Assembly: GCA_050011095.1 (NCBI GenBank)
Contig: JBEKJU010000008.1
Coordinates: forward strand, 1-30,593
DNA: 30,593 nt
Source: JBEKJU01 sp050011095
Lineage (GTDB): Bacteria; Desulfobacterota; Syntrophorhabdia; Syntrophorhabdales; WCHB1-27
Direction: 5' to 3'
A model generated the notes under the pieces. It worked only from the letters and a program-made list of their open reading frames with translations, was not told the origin of the DNA and did not search any database. The position numbers and the translations under genes are program-made. Shown piece by piece: positions 16,868 through 23,810 of this stretch; positions within the stretch are counted from its first letter, which is position 1, and the number at the start of each line of letters is the position of its first letter.

Positions 16868-18121
16868 TTATCCTCCTCTGCTCATCGAGTTGAGAAAGTC
16901 TTTATTGGAATCCGCATCGGAAAGTTTCTCCAGGAGAAACTCCATGGATTCGACCGTATTCATGGGCTGGAGCACCTTACGCAGGAGCCATATCCGCGAG
17001 AGATCGCCATTGTTGATGAGGAGCTCCTCCTTCCTGGTCCCGGATTTGTTGATGTCGATGGAAGGGAATATCCTCTTTTCCGTCAGCTTGCGGTCGAGAT
17101 AGATCTCGGAGTTTCCCGTTCCCTTGAATTCTTCGAATATGACCTCGTCCATTCTGCTGCCCGTATCGATCAGGGCCGTTGCGATGATCGTGAGGCTTCC
17201 ACCCTCTTCAATCTTTCTCGCGGCGCCGAAGAAGCGTTTAGGTTTCTGCATGGCGGATGCGTCGATGCCGCCGGAAAGGATCTTGCCGCTGCTCGGCACG
17301 ACCGTGTTGTAGGCCCTCGCGAGCCTTGTGATGCTGTCGAGGAGGATGACGACGTCCTTCTTGTGCTCGACGAGCCTCTTTGCCTTCTCTATGACGATCT
17401 CCGCCACCTGGACGTGTCTCGTTGCCGGCTCGTCGAAGGTGGAGCTGATCACCTCGCCGTCGACGGATCTCTCCATGTCGGTGACCTCTTCGGGCCTTTC
17501 ATCGATGAGGAGCACGATGAGGTAAATCTCTTTGTGATTCGTCGTGATGCTGTTCGCAAGGCCCTGGAGCAGCATCGTCTTGCCTGTCCTGGGCGGCGCC
17601 ACGATGAGCCCGCGCTGTCCCTTCCCTATGGGGGTGAAGAGGTCCATTACCCTGCTCGAGAGCCTTGTCCCGTTCGTCTCGAGCTGTATGCGATCGCACG
17701 GGTATATGGGCGTCAGGTTGTCGAAGATGATCTTGTCCTTCGCGATCTCGGGGTCGTCGAAATTGATCTTCTCGATATTGAGGAGGGCGAAGTACTTCTC
17801 GTTGTCCTTGGGCGGCCTTATCTGGCCCGCGATCGTATCTCCCGTCCTCAGACCGAACCGTTTTATCTGGGACGGGGAAACGTAGATGTCGTCCGGGCCG
17901 GGCAGGTAGTTGGAGTCCGTCGATCTAAGGAAGCCAAACCCTTCCGGGAGGATTTCGAGGATGCCCTCCCCGTGGATGAGCTCGTTCTTGTCGACAAGGG
18001 ACTGAAGAATAGAAAAAATAAGTTCCTGCTTTCTCAGGCCGGTTGCATTATCCACGTTCAGATCCTTCGCGATGTGCGTGAGATCCCCTATCTTTTTTCT
18101 CTTGAGTTCGTTTAGATACAT
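16868..18121 (-). CDS. rho: Transcription termination factor Rho
   Basis: Hexameric RNA helicase that ends transcription. The 417-residue length and domain order are standard: N-terminal Rho helix bundle (ELKRKKIGDLTHIAKDL), OB-fold RNA-binding domain with GFGFLR at 61-66, and the RecA-like ATPase with Walker A APPRTGKT at 175-182 and a later VILLDSITRLARAYN Walker B region. There is no long N-terminal insertion of the actinobacterial kind. The ATG at 18121 has GGGAGGT 8 nt upstream. It lies 1 bp after coaE. Few intrinsic terminators are visible in this window, so Rho-dependent termination may be important here (inference). Confidence 0.98.
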   Translation of the reverse strand: MYLNELKRKKIGDLTHIAKDLNVDNATGLRKQELIFSILQSLVDKNELIHGEGILEILPEGFGFLRSTDSNYLPGPDDIYVSPSQIKRFGLRTGDTIAGQIRPPKDNEKYFALLNIEKINFDDPEIAKDKIIFDNLTPIYPCDRIQLETNGTRLSSRVMDLFTPIGKGQRGLIVAPPRTGKTMLLQGLANSITTNHKEIYLIVLLIDERPEEVTDMERSVDGEVISSTFDEPATRHVQVAEIVIEKAKRLVEHKKDVVILLDSITRLARAYNTVVPSSGKILSGGIDASAMQKPKRFFGAARKIEEGGSLTIIATALIDTGSRMDEVIFEEFKGTGNSEIYLDRKLTEKRIFPSIDINKSGTRKEELLINNGDLSRIWLLRKVLQPMNTVESMEFLLEKLSDADSNKDFLNSMSRGG

Positions 18122-18122
18122 T

Positions 18123-18716
18123 CTATGATACCTCCCGGTTCGTTATCTTTTCGAGGAGAGCGTCGACCTGTTCCTCGAGCCGATCTTCGGTTCCGCTGTT
18201 GTCGATGACGTAGTCTGCCATTTTTTCCTTTACCTTCAACGGTATTTGAAAGGAGAGCCTCGTTTCTATATCGCGGGCGTCCATGCCCCTCTTTTTAAGC
18301 CTTTCGCGGATGGTGTCCATGTCTGCCGTAACCAAGACGATACTGTCAAACCTGCTGTGAAATCCGACTTCAAAGAGGAGGGGGTGGTCAACGAAGACGA
18401 TCGGCGTACCCTTCTCCTCAAGGGCGGCCAGTCTCCGCCTGACCTCCTGCCGTATCCGTGGATGGATGATCGCCTCGAGGGCCCGCAGGTTCTCTTTCGT
18501 AAAGGCGGTGCCCTTCAACCTCTCCACATCTACCCTGTCGTGCACGATATATTCCTTGCCGAAGGCGTCCTTGATGTCGTTCTGGGTTTCTTTCCAGTTG
18601 AGACTATCTCTTGCGAGTGCGTCGAGGTCGATTACTTCGAACCCCCGCCTCCTGAGCAAGGCGGTGACGGTGCTCTTGCCGCTCCCCAGTATGCCGGTCA
18701 AACAGATAAGAATCAT
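18123..18716 (-). CDS. coaE: Dephospho-CoA kinase
   Basis: Final step of coenzyme A synthesis, phosphorylating the ribose 3'-OH of dephospho-CoA. The P-loop GILGSGKST is at residues 8-16, followed by the typical DLDALARD segment. The lid and CoA region includes VDHPLLFEVGFHSRFDSIVLV, and the C-terminus has ADYVIDNSGTEDRLEEQV. The length of 197 is normal. Its ATG overlaps the gyrB stop as ATGA, and it is 1 bp before rho. A coaE-rho pair occurs in other bacteria. Confidence 0.96.
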   Translation of the reverse strand: MILICLTGILGSGKSTVTALLRRRGFEVIDLDALARDSLNWKETQNDIKDAFGKEYIVHDRVDVERLKGTAFTKENLRALEAIIHPRIRQEVRRRLAALEEKGTPIVFVDHPLLFEVGFHSRFDSIVLVTADMDTIRERLKKRGMDARDIETRLSFQIPLKVKEKMADYVIDNSGTEDRLEEQVDALLEKITNREVS

Positions 18717-21064
18717 ACATCAAGATTTCTGACATCCACCGCGTTTTCCTCTATAAAGGTCCTTCTCGATTCTATGTTGGTCCCCATGAGTATGGTAAAC
18801 ATCTGGTCGGCCTGTATCGCGTCTTCTATGGAGACGCGGATTAATGTTCTTCGCGCCGGATCCATGGTTGTCGACCAGAGCTGCTCGGGGTTCATCTCGC
18901 CGAGGCCTTTGTAGCGCTGCACGGTAATGCCTTCCTTCCCCTTTTCATTCACGAACGTGAGGAGTTGCTCTGCGGTGGTCGAGCGGATCGTGCCATCCTT
19001 GGTGAGAACACGTATCTCCTCCTCGTAGTAAGCGGCGATCCCCTTGTAAATACGGTAGTATCCCCGATAGTCCTCCTGGCTGCAAAATTCATGGTCGACG
19101 ATGAACTCCTGTCCTTTCTTGAGGTTGTCCTGGATATTCAGCGTATAGAGGTTATGCTCGCGATCCAGAGAAACGTCCGCACCATAGCCTTCCTTGACCA
19201 GACGTTCTTTCAGGGCTAAGAGCTTGTCCGGATTCTCAAAGTCCTCCCTTCTATAAATATCTGCACCAAAGAGAGATAAAATCAATACCTTTTTTACGTT
19301 GAGCCGCTCCATGTCGGCGAGATACTTTTCCACGCCCCTGACGTTCTCCAGATCCTCCCTCAGGCGGTCGCGCCCTATCTCCTTGTCGCGGATGAAGCAT
19401 TTCACCTTTTCCATGCTCCGCTGCATGATAAACCGTTCGAACTCCTCATCGTCCTTCATGTAGAGTTCCTTCCCGCCGGTCGTCACCTTGTAGAGCGGGG
19501 GCTGTGCGATGTAGAGGTATCCCCTGTCGATGAGCCCCGGCATCTTCCGGTAAAAGAGCGTGAGGAGAAGCGTCCGGATATGAGAGCCGTCCACATCGGC
19601 ATCGGTCATGATCATCACCTTTTGGTAGCGCAGGTTGTCGATCCCGTTCGAGTTGATGCCAAGGGCGAGGTAGATCGCCTTGATCTCCTGGTTCGACAGC
19701 ACCTTTTCCTCTCGTGCCTTCTCCACGTTGAGGATCTTGCCCTTGAGCGGCAGTATGGCCTGCGTCTTCCTGTCGCGGCCCTGTTTCGCGGAGCCCCCCG
19801 CCGAATCGCCCTCGACGATATATATCTCCCTGAATTCAGGGTTTGCCTCCTGACAGTCAGCCAGTTTCCCCGGCAGTATGCCCGCCTCGATGGCGCTCTT
19901 GCTCTTTATCAGCTCCTTTGCCTTCTTGGCCGCCTCCCGGGCCCTCTTCGCATCGATCGCCTTGCCGACGATCACCTTCGCCACGTCTTCGTTCATCTCG
20001 AAATACTCGGCGAGCTTTTGGTTCATGACGGCTTCAACGAGGCCTTTTATCTCGCTGTTGCCGAGCTTCGACTTTGTCTGCCCCTCGAACTGGGGGTTCT
20101 GTATCTTCACGTTCACGACCGCGACGAGGCCCTCCTTTACGTCGTCGCCCGAGAGGTTCTCCTTGATGAGCCTCTTGTGCTCCGCGAAATTATTGATGCA
20201 TCTCGTCAGGGCCGACCGGAAACCGGCCACATGCGAGCCCCCCTCATGGGTGCTCACGCTATTCACGAAGCTGTAGATATTCTCGTTGTAGCCGTCGTTA
20301 TACTGGACCGCCGCCTCGAAGAAGTCGAGGCCCGGCTTCAACCCCGTTATGTGGATGGGCTCGGGAAAGAGGACGTTCTTGTTGTGGTTGAGGTAGGTCA
20401 CGAAGGCCGCTATGCCGCCCGTATACTTGAGCTCCTGCCTCTTGGCCTTTCGCTCGTCAATGAGAACGATATAGATGCCGTTATTCAGAAACGATATCTC
20501 CCGCATCCTCTGGACAAGCACGTCGTAGCTGAATTCAATCGATTCGAATAGCTCGGCGTCCGGCCGGAAGTGCACCTTTGTGCCAGACTTCGTCGTATCG
20601 CCGATCACCTTGAGATCCGTTATCTTCTCGCCCCGCTCATAGCGCTGAAAATAGACCTTTCCATCCCTCCGCACCTCCACTTCGAGGTATTCGGATAGGG
20701 CGTTGACCACGGACAGGCCGACCCCATGGAGGCCCGCCGAAAACCTGTAGCTGTTCTTATCAAACTTTCCGCCCGCATGGAGCTTCGTGAGGACGATTTC
20801 GAGGGCGGACATATTATCGCTGTGGAGGTCGACCGGGATACCGCGCCCGTTGTCCTCGACCGCCACGCTGTTGTCCCTGTGGATCGTAATGGATATACGG
20901 TCACAATGCCCCTCGAGGGCCTCGTCGACGCTGTTATCGACGAGCTCGTAGACGAGGTGGTGGAGTCCCTCGACGCCGGTATTGCCGATGTACATGGACG
21001 GTACCTTGCGTACGGCGTTCAGTCCATCGAGTATTTTTATGCTGTTCGCACCGTATTCTTTCAT
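18713..21064 (-). CDS. gyrB: DNA gyrase subunit B
   Basis: ATPase and Toprim subunit of gyrase, which introduces negative supercoils. Visible are GLHHLVYELVDNSVDEA and DNGRGIPVD (ATP site), the transducer domain, and Toprim motifs EGDSAGGSAKQGRDR, PLKGKILNVEKAREEK and DADVDGSHI. At 783 residues it includes a ~150-residue insertion between the Toprim core and the C-terminal RYKGLGEMNPEQLW, the proteobacterial type; Gram-positive GyrB is near 640. Its position directly after dnaN favours GyrB over ParE. The start is 1 bp after the dnaN stop. recF, common between dnaN and gyrB, is absent, and gyrA is not in the window. Confidence 0.96.
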   Translation of the reverse strand: MKEYGANSIKILDGLNAVRKVPSMYIGNTGVEGLHHLVYELVDNSVDEALEGHCDRISITIHRDNSVAVEDNGRGIPVDLHSDNMSALEIVLTKLHAGGKFDKNSYRFSAGLHGVGLSVVNALSEYLEVEVRRDGKVYFQRYERGEKITDLKVIGDTTKSGTKVHFRPDAELFESIEFSYDVLVQRMREISFLNNGIYIVLIDERKAKRQELKYTGGIAAFVTYLNHNKNVLFPEPIHITGLKPGLDFFEAAVQYNDGYNENIYSFVNSVSTHEGGSHVAGFRSALTRCINNFAEHKRLIKENLSGDDVKEGLVAVVNVKIQNPQFEGQTKSKLGNSEIKGLVEAVMNQKLAEYFEMNEDVAKVIVGKAIDAKRAREAAKKAKELIKSKSAIEAGILPGKLADCQEANPEFREIYIVEGDSAGGSAKQGRDRKTQAILPLKGKILNVEKAREEKVLSNQEIKAIYLALGINSNGIDNLRYQKVMIMTDADVDGSHIRTLLLTLFYRKMPGLIDRGYLYIAQPPLYKVTTGGKELYMKDDEEFERFIMQRSMEKVKCFIRDKEIGRDRLREDLENVRGVEKYLADMERLNVKKVLILSLFGADIYRREDFENPDKLLALKERLVKEGYGADVSLDREHNLYTLNIQDNLKKGQEFIVDHEFCSQEDYRGYYRIYKGIAAYYEEEIRVLTKDGTIRSTTAEQLLTFVNEKGKEGITVQRYKGLGEMNPEQLWSTTMDPARRTLIRVSIEDAIQADQMFTILMGTNIESRRTFIEENAVDVRNLDV

Positions 21065-21065
21065 C

Positions 21066-22151
21066 TTATACCCTTATCGGCATGACAATGTTCCTGTAAT
21101 TCCCTTCCTTCTCCCCCTCGAAGAGGACGGCGCCATAGGTTGAGGGCGCCCTTATCACGATGTTTTCCCCGTCGATGTGGCCGGCCACGTCCATGAGGAA
21201 CCTGATGTTGAAATTCATGGTCAGATTCTCGCCGCTGTAATCGACGGCCAGTACCTCCTTCGCGCGTCCGATCTCGGATTCCGTCTCGAACTCCATCGCG
21301 CCCTCCGAGAAGGTCACCTTCACGGGCTCCGATTTGCTGATGATCGTCGCCACCTTCCGGAGGCCCTTTATAAATTTCGCCTTGTCTATGGTGAGGACGT
21401 TCGCGTTGTTCCTCGGCACCACATTCTCGTAGTCGGGAAAACTGCCCTCGAGAAGCCGCGATACAACGGTTACCGAAGGTGTGCTGAACTGAACGTGCTT
21501 CTCGCCTACGACCAATTTCACCTCATCATCCCCCCCGACCATCCGCGCTATCTCGACGATCGATCTCTTCGGGACGATAATGCCCTCGAATCCCTTTACG
21601 CCCTCGACCTCATGCTGATAGAGGGACATCCTGAAGCCGTCCGTTCCTACCACCGATATACGTCCCTCGGAGCCGGTGACATACATGCCCGTCAATACAT
21701 ACCTCGTTTCATCCGACGATATGGCAAAGCCGACCTTGTCGAGCATTTCAAGGAACGTCGCACCTGAGAGGGAAAATTCGTGGGGGCCCGTTATCTCCCT
21801 CACCTCCGGGAATTCCTCGGGGTCCTGCAGGCTAAGGACAAATTCCGTCTGTTTCTGCTTCATCGTCATGGTCGTGTCATGAATCTCCAGGTCTATGGAA
21901 TCCGAGTCCATTTCCTTGAGTATTTCTAGAAATTTCCTCCCATGGACGACGATTTTTTTCGCCATGTCTCCCTGGTAGGCCACATGGCTGATCGCGCTCA
22001 GTTCCAGGTCGGTGGAGTAGATATCGATCTTCTCAGGGGAAAAGGTAATGAGGATATTTGTGAGGATCGGCATGATGGAACGGTGCTCGGTGATATTGAC
22101 CAGCTTGGTGAGGGGTGTAAGGAGAAGACCTTTTTCTATTATTATATTCAT
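21066..22151 (-). CDS. dnaN: DNA polymerase III beta sliding clamp
   Basis: Ring-shaped processivity clamp. The 361-residue protein shows the three-domain repeat style: N-terminal LTKLVNITEHRSIMPILTNILI, a middle FEGIIVPKRSIVEIARM, and the C-terminal GAVLFEGEKEGNYRNIVMPIRV, where the end IVMPIRV corresponds to the peptide-binding tail. The ATG at 22151 has AGGGAG 5 nt upstream. The 5' leader contains the DnaA-trio-like run, so the start region is probably part of the duplex-unwinding zone. It heads the long compact gene run to alaS. Confidence 0.97.
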   Translation of the reverse strand: MNIIIEKGLLLTPLTKLVNITEHRSIMPILTNILITFSPEKIDIYSTDLELSAISHVAYQGDMAKKIVVHGRKFLEILKEMDSDSIDLEIHDTTMTMKQKQTEFVLSLQDPEEFPEVREITGPHEFSLSGATFLEMLDKVGFAISSDETRYVLTGMYVTGSEGRISVVGTDGFRMSLYQHEVEGVKGFEGIIVPKRSIVEIARMVGGDDEVKLVVGEKHVQFSTPSVTVVSRLLEGSFPDYENVVPRNNANVLTIDKAKFIKGLRKVATIISKSEPVKVTFSEGAMEFETESEIGRAKEVLAVDYSGENLTMNFNIRFLMDVAGHIDGENIVIRAPSTYGAVLFEGEKEGNYRNIVMPIRV

Positions 22152-22161
22152 AATATCTCCC

Positions 22162-22202
22162 TAATAGTAGTAATAAGGCATGTTCATTTGTGGAAAACCA
22201 CA
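22162..22202 (-). other. Putative origin unwinding core (DnaA box plus DnaA-trios)
   Basis: Read on the minus strand, TTTTCCACA (22197-22189, one mismatch to TTATCCACA) is followed by a 12-nt spacer and then TTATTACTACTATTA (22176-22162). The other strand of this run reads as five consecutive trios of the form 3'-(G/A)A(T/A)-5'. Order and polarity match the basal unwinding system described in B. subtilis oriC. AT-rich sequence continues through the dnaN start codon. The box is also one arm of a perfect TGTGG-AAAA-CCACA inverted repeat (22189-22202). The location between dnaA and dnaN agrees with many bacterial origins. Function is inferred from pattern only. Confidence 0.6.
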
Positions 22203-22221
22203 CGGGCATGCGAAACCAAAG

Positions 22222-22242
22222 GGGAAAAGAATATCTTCTCCC
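22222..22242 (-). repeat. Hairpin in the dnaA-dnaN gap
   Basis: GGGAAAAGA (22222-22230) and TCTTCTCCC (22234-22242) form a 9-bp stem with a 3-nt loop; the one mismatch becomes a G-U pair in minus-strand RNA. It starts 28 bp after the dnaA stop. The RNA after the stem is only moderately U-rich (CUUUGGUUU), so it is at best a weak terminator or attenuator separating dnaA from dnaN transcripts. It could also be structural DNA near the origin. Confidence 0.4.
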
Positions 22243-22270
22243 ACGATCACCCTGTTGAAAGGTTGTAAAC

Positions 22271-23587
22271 TCATGTCGATTTTATCCGCGCCTCTATTTT
22301 TTCCACAGTCTCCTTGAGTTCTTTCTTAGCCTTCATCTCCTCGCCGACCTTCTTGATCGAATGAATCACTGTGGCATGGTCCTTTCCGCCGAATTTTTCA
22401 CCGATGCTCACCAGGGAACTGTTTGTCAATTTCCTGGAGAGGAAAATGGCGATCTGTCTCGGGAGCATGATCGATTTTATCCGCTTTGCGGACTTCATGT
22501 CGGAGACCTTGATGGAGAAGTACGAGGCAACCTCCTTGATGATCATATCGATGGTGATTTCCTTTTTCTTGTCGGTTATAATGTTCCCCATTACCTCCTT
22601 TGCCAGGGCCATGGTAATGGGCATGTTCCGAAGGGAGGCAAACGCGCTCAGACGGATGAGGGAGCCCTCGAGGACGCGGATATTGTGCTCGATGTTCGAG
22701 GCGAGGTAGAAGGCGACGTCCTGGGGCATGGCAACGTTCTCCAACTCGGCCTTCTTGTTAAGGATGGCAACCTTCGTTTCAAGGTCGGGGGGTTGGATAT
22801 CGGCGATCAATCCCCATTCGAAGCGGGAACGAAGCCTTTCCTCAAAATTGGGGATATCCTTGGGGAACTTATCGCTCGTCACCACGATCTGCTTCGTATT
22901 GTCGTAGAGCGCATTGAAGGTGTGGAAGAACTCGGCCTGGGTTCGCTCCTTCCCGGCGATGAACTGTATGTCGTCGATCAGAAGGACATCCATCTTGCGA
23001 AAACGGTTCCTGAAATCATCCATTTTTTCGAAGCGCAGCGAGTTGATTAGCTCGTTGGTAAATTCCTCGGCGGTGATATAGGTGATGCGGTTCCCGTCGG
23101 CGCCTTGACGGGTAAGGAGGGAATTACCGATTGCGTTTAAAAGATGTGTCTTTCCGAGACCCACACCGCCGTAGATGAAGAGGGGATTATAGACCTTCCC
23201 GGGGTTGTTCGCAACGGCAAGGCATGCCGCGTTGGCGAACTGGTTGCTCGCCCCCACGACAAAATTTTCAAAGGTGTATTTTGCCTTGAAAAGGTCGGAG
23301 GCGGGTTGTTTCCTGAGGGCCACGTTTTTCTTCTCGATCCGCGCCTCCTCCTTTTTGAGGAGGTATTCGATCCGCGCCTCCTCCTTTGTCGCATCCCTGA
23401 GGAGGGTCTTGAGGAGCGGCTCGAAGTTCTCGATGATCCAGTCGCGGAAAAAGGCATTTGGGACGGCCACCGAACAGAGGCCTTCGTGATATGCAAGGAA
23501 CTTGAGCGGCTCTATCCAGGTTTTGAAACTGTCCTCGCTCACCACTTGCGCAAGGCGAAGCTTGATTTGCGTGCACACGTCGTCCAT
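22271..23587 (-). CDS. dnaA: Chromosomal replication initiator DnaA
   Basis: Binds DnaA boxes and opens the origin. The 438-residue protein has domain I (DDVCTQIKLRLAQVVSEDSFKTWIEPL), a short linker containing two copies of KEEARIE (68-74 and 79-85), the AAA+ domain with Walker A GGVGLGKTH at 140-148 and Walker B LLIDDIQF, and a C-terminal helix-turn-helix with GGKDHATVIHSIKKV, close to the usual GG(R/K)DHxTVxHA signature. The ATG at 23587 has only a weak AAAAGG upstream. Box-like sequences lie on both sides of the gene, consistent with autoregulation and origin function. Confidence 0.97.
   Translation of the reverse strand: MDDVCTQIKLRLAQVVSEDSFKTWIEPLKFLAYHEGLCSVAVPNAFFRDWIIENFEPLLKTLLRDATKEEARIEYLLKKEEARIEKKNVALRKQPASDLFKAKYTFENFVVGASNQFANAACLAVANNPGKVYNPLFIYGGVGLGKTHLLNAIGNSLLTRQGADGNRITYITAEEFTNELINSLRFEKMDDFRNRFRKMDVLLIDDIQFIAGKERTQAEFFHTFNALYDNTKQIVVTSDKFPKDIPNFEERLRSRFEWGLIADIQPPDLETKVAILNKKAELENVAMPQDVAFYLASNIEHNIRVLEGSLIRLSAFASLRNMPITMALAKEVMGNIITDKKKEITIDMIIKEVASYFSIKVSDMKSAKRIKSIMLPRQIAIFLSRKLTNSSLVSIGEKFGGKDHATVIHSIKKVGEEMKAKKELKETVEKIEARIKST
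23334..23387. repeat. Direct repeat inside the DnaA linker
   Basis: A 21-bp sequence (TCGATCCGCGCCTCCTCCTTT) less its last base exceeds nothing in length but is exactly repeated: copies at 23334-23354 and 23367-23387, offset 33 bp. In protein it duplicates KEEARIE in the variable linker between domain I and the ATPase. The frame-preserving 33-bp unit suggests a recent tandem duplication of 11 codons. Confidence 0.8.
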
Positions 23588-23599
23588 AGGAATGTACCT

Positions 23600-23629
23600 T
23601 TTATGGAATCGGTTTCAACATGTTTTCAA
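23600..23629 (-). promoter_or_regulatory. Weak candidate dnaA promoter
   Basis: On the minus strand TTGAAA (23629-23624) and CATAAA (23605-23600) are 18 nt apart, each with four matches to the sigma-70 hexamers. The predicted start would be about 6 nt before the dnaA ATG. The remaining 23643-23810 segment up to the lipoprotein stop shows no gene, RNA or clear terminator. Confidence 0.22.
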
Positions 23630-23642
23630 CAGTTGTGGAAAA
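23612..23642. promoter_or_regulatory. Three phased DnaA-box-like sites upstream of dnaA
   Basis: Three 9-mers start at 23612 (GTTTCAACA), 23623 (TTTTCAACA) and 23634 (TGTGGAAAA, reverse orientation), exactly 11 bp apart and so on one face of the helix. Mismatches to the DnaA consensus are three, two and one respectively. The last one shares TTGTGGAAAAC with the box in the dnaA-dnaN gap. They lie 25-55 bp upstream of the dnaA start and would cover its promoter, fitting DnaA autorepression or an upstream origin cluster. Confidence 0.45.
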
Positions 23643-23810
23643 CTTTCGGGTTCCAGCGGAAAGGAATAGTGGTAGTTTACAATAAAATGGGTTTTTGTGC
23701 AATGGCTTTTCACAGTGCGCGTCCAGGAATCATCTCTACCCGTCTTAAGGCGGCTGGAAAGCATTATGAGACGACGGAGCCGGTCCTCACAAAAGGGAAA
23801 GCATGCCGGG

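Noticed and set aside
16784..18115. A 443-codon open frame on the plus strand opposite rho
   Set aside because: It is fully antisense to rho; the product has no recognisable domain and mirrors the codon bias of rho.
22299..22307. TTTTCCACA DnaA-box-like 9-mer in the 3' end of dnaA
   Set aside because: It lies in coding sequence encoding the conserved C-terminus and is in the opposite orientation to the trio-linked box; kept only as a possible accessory site.
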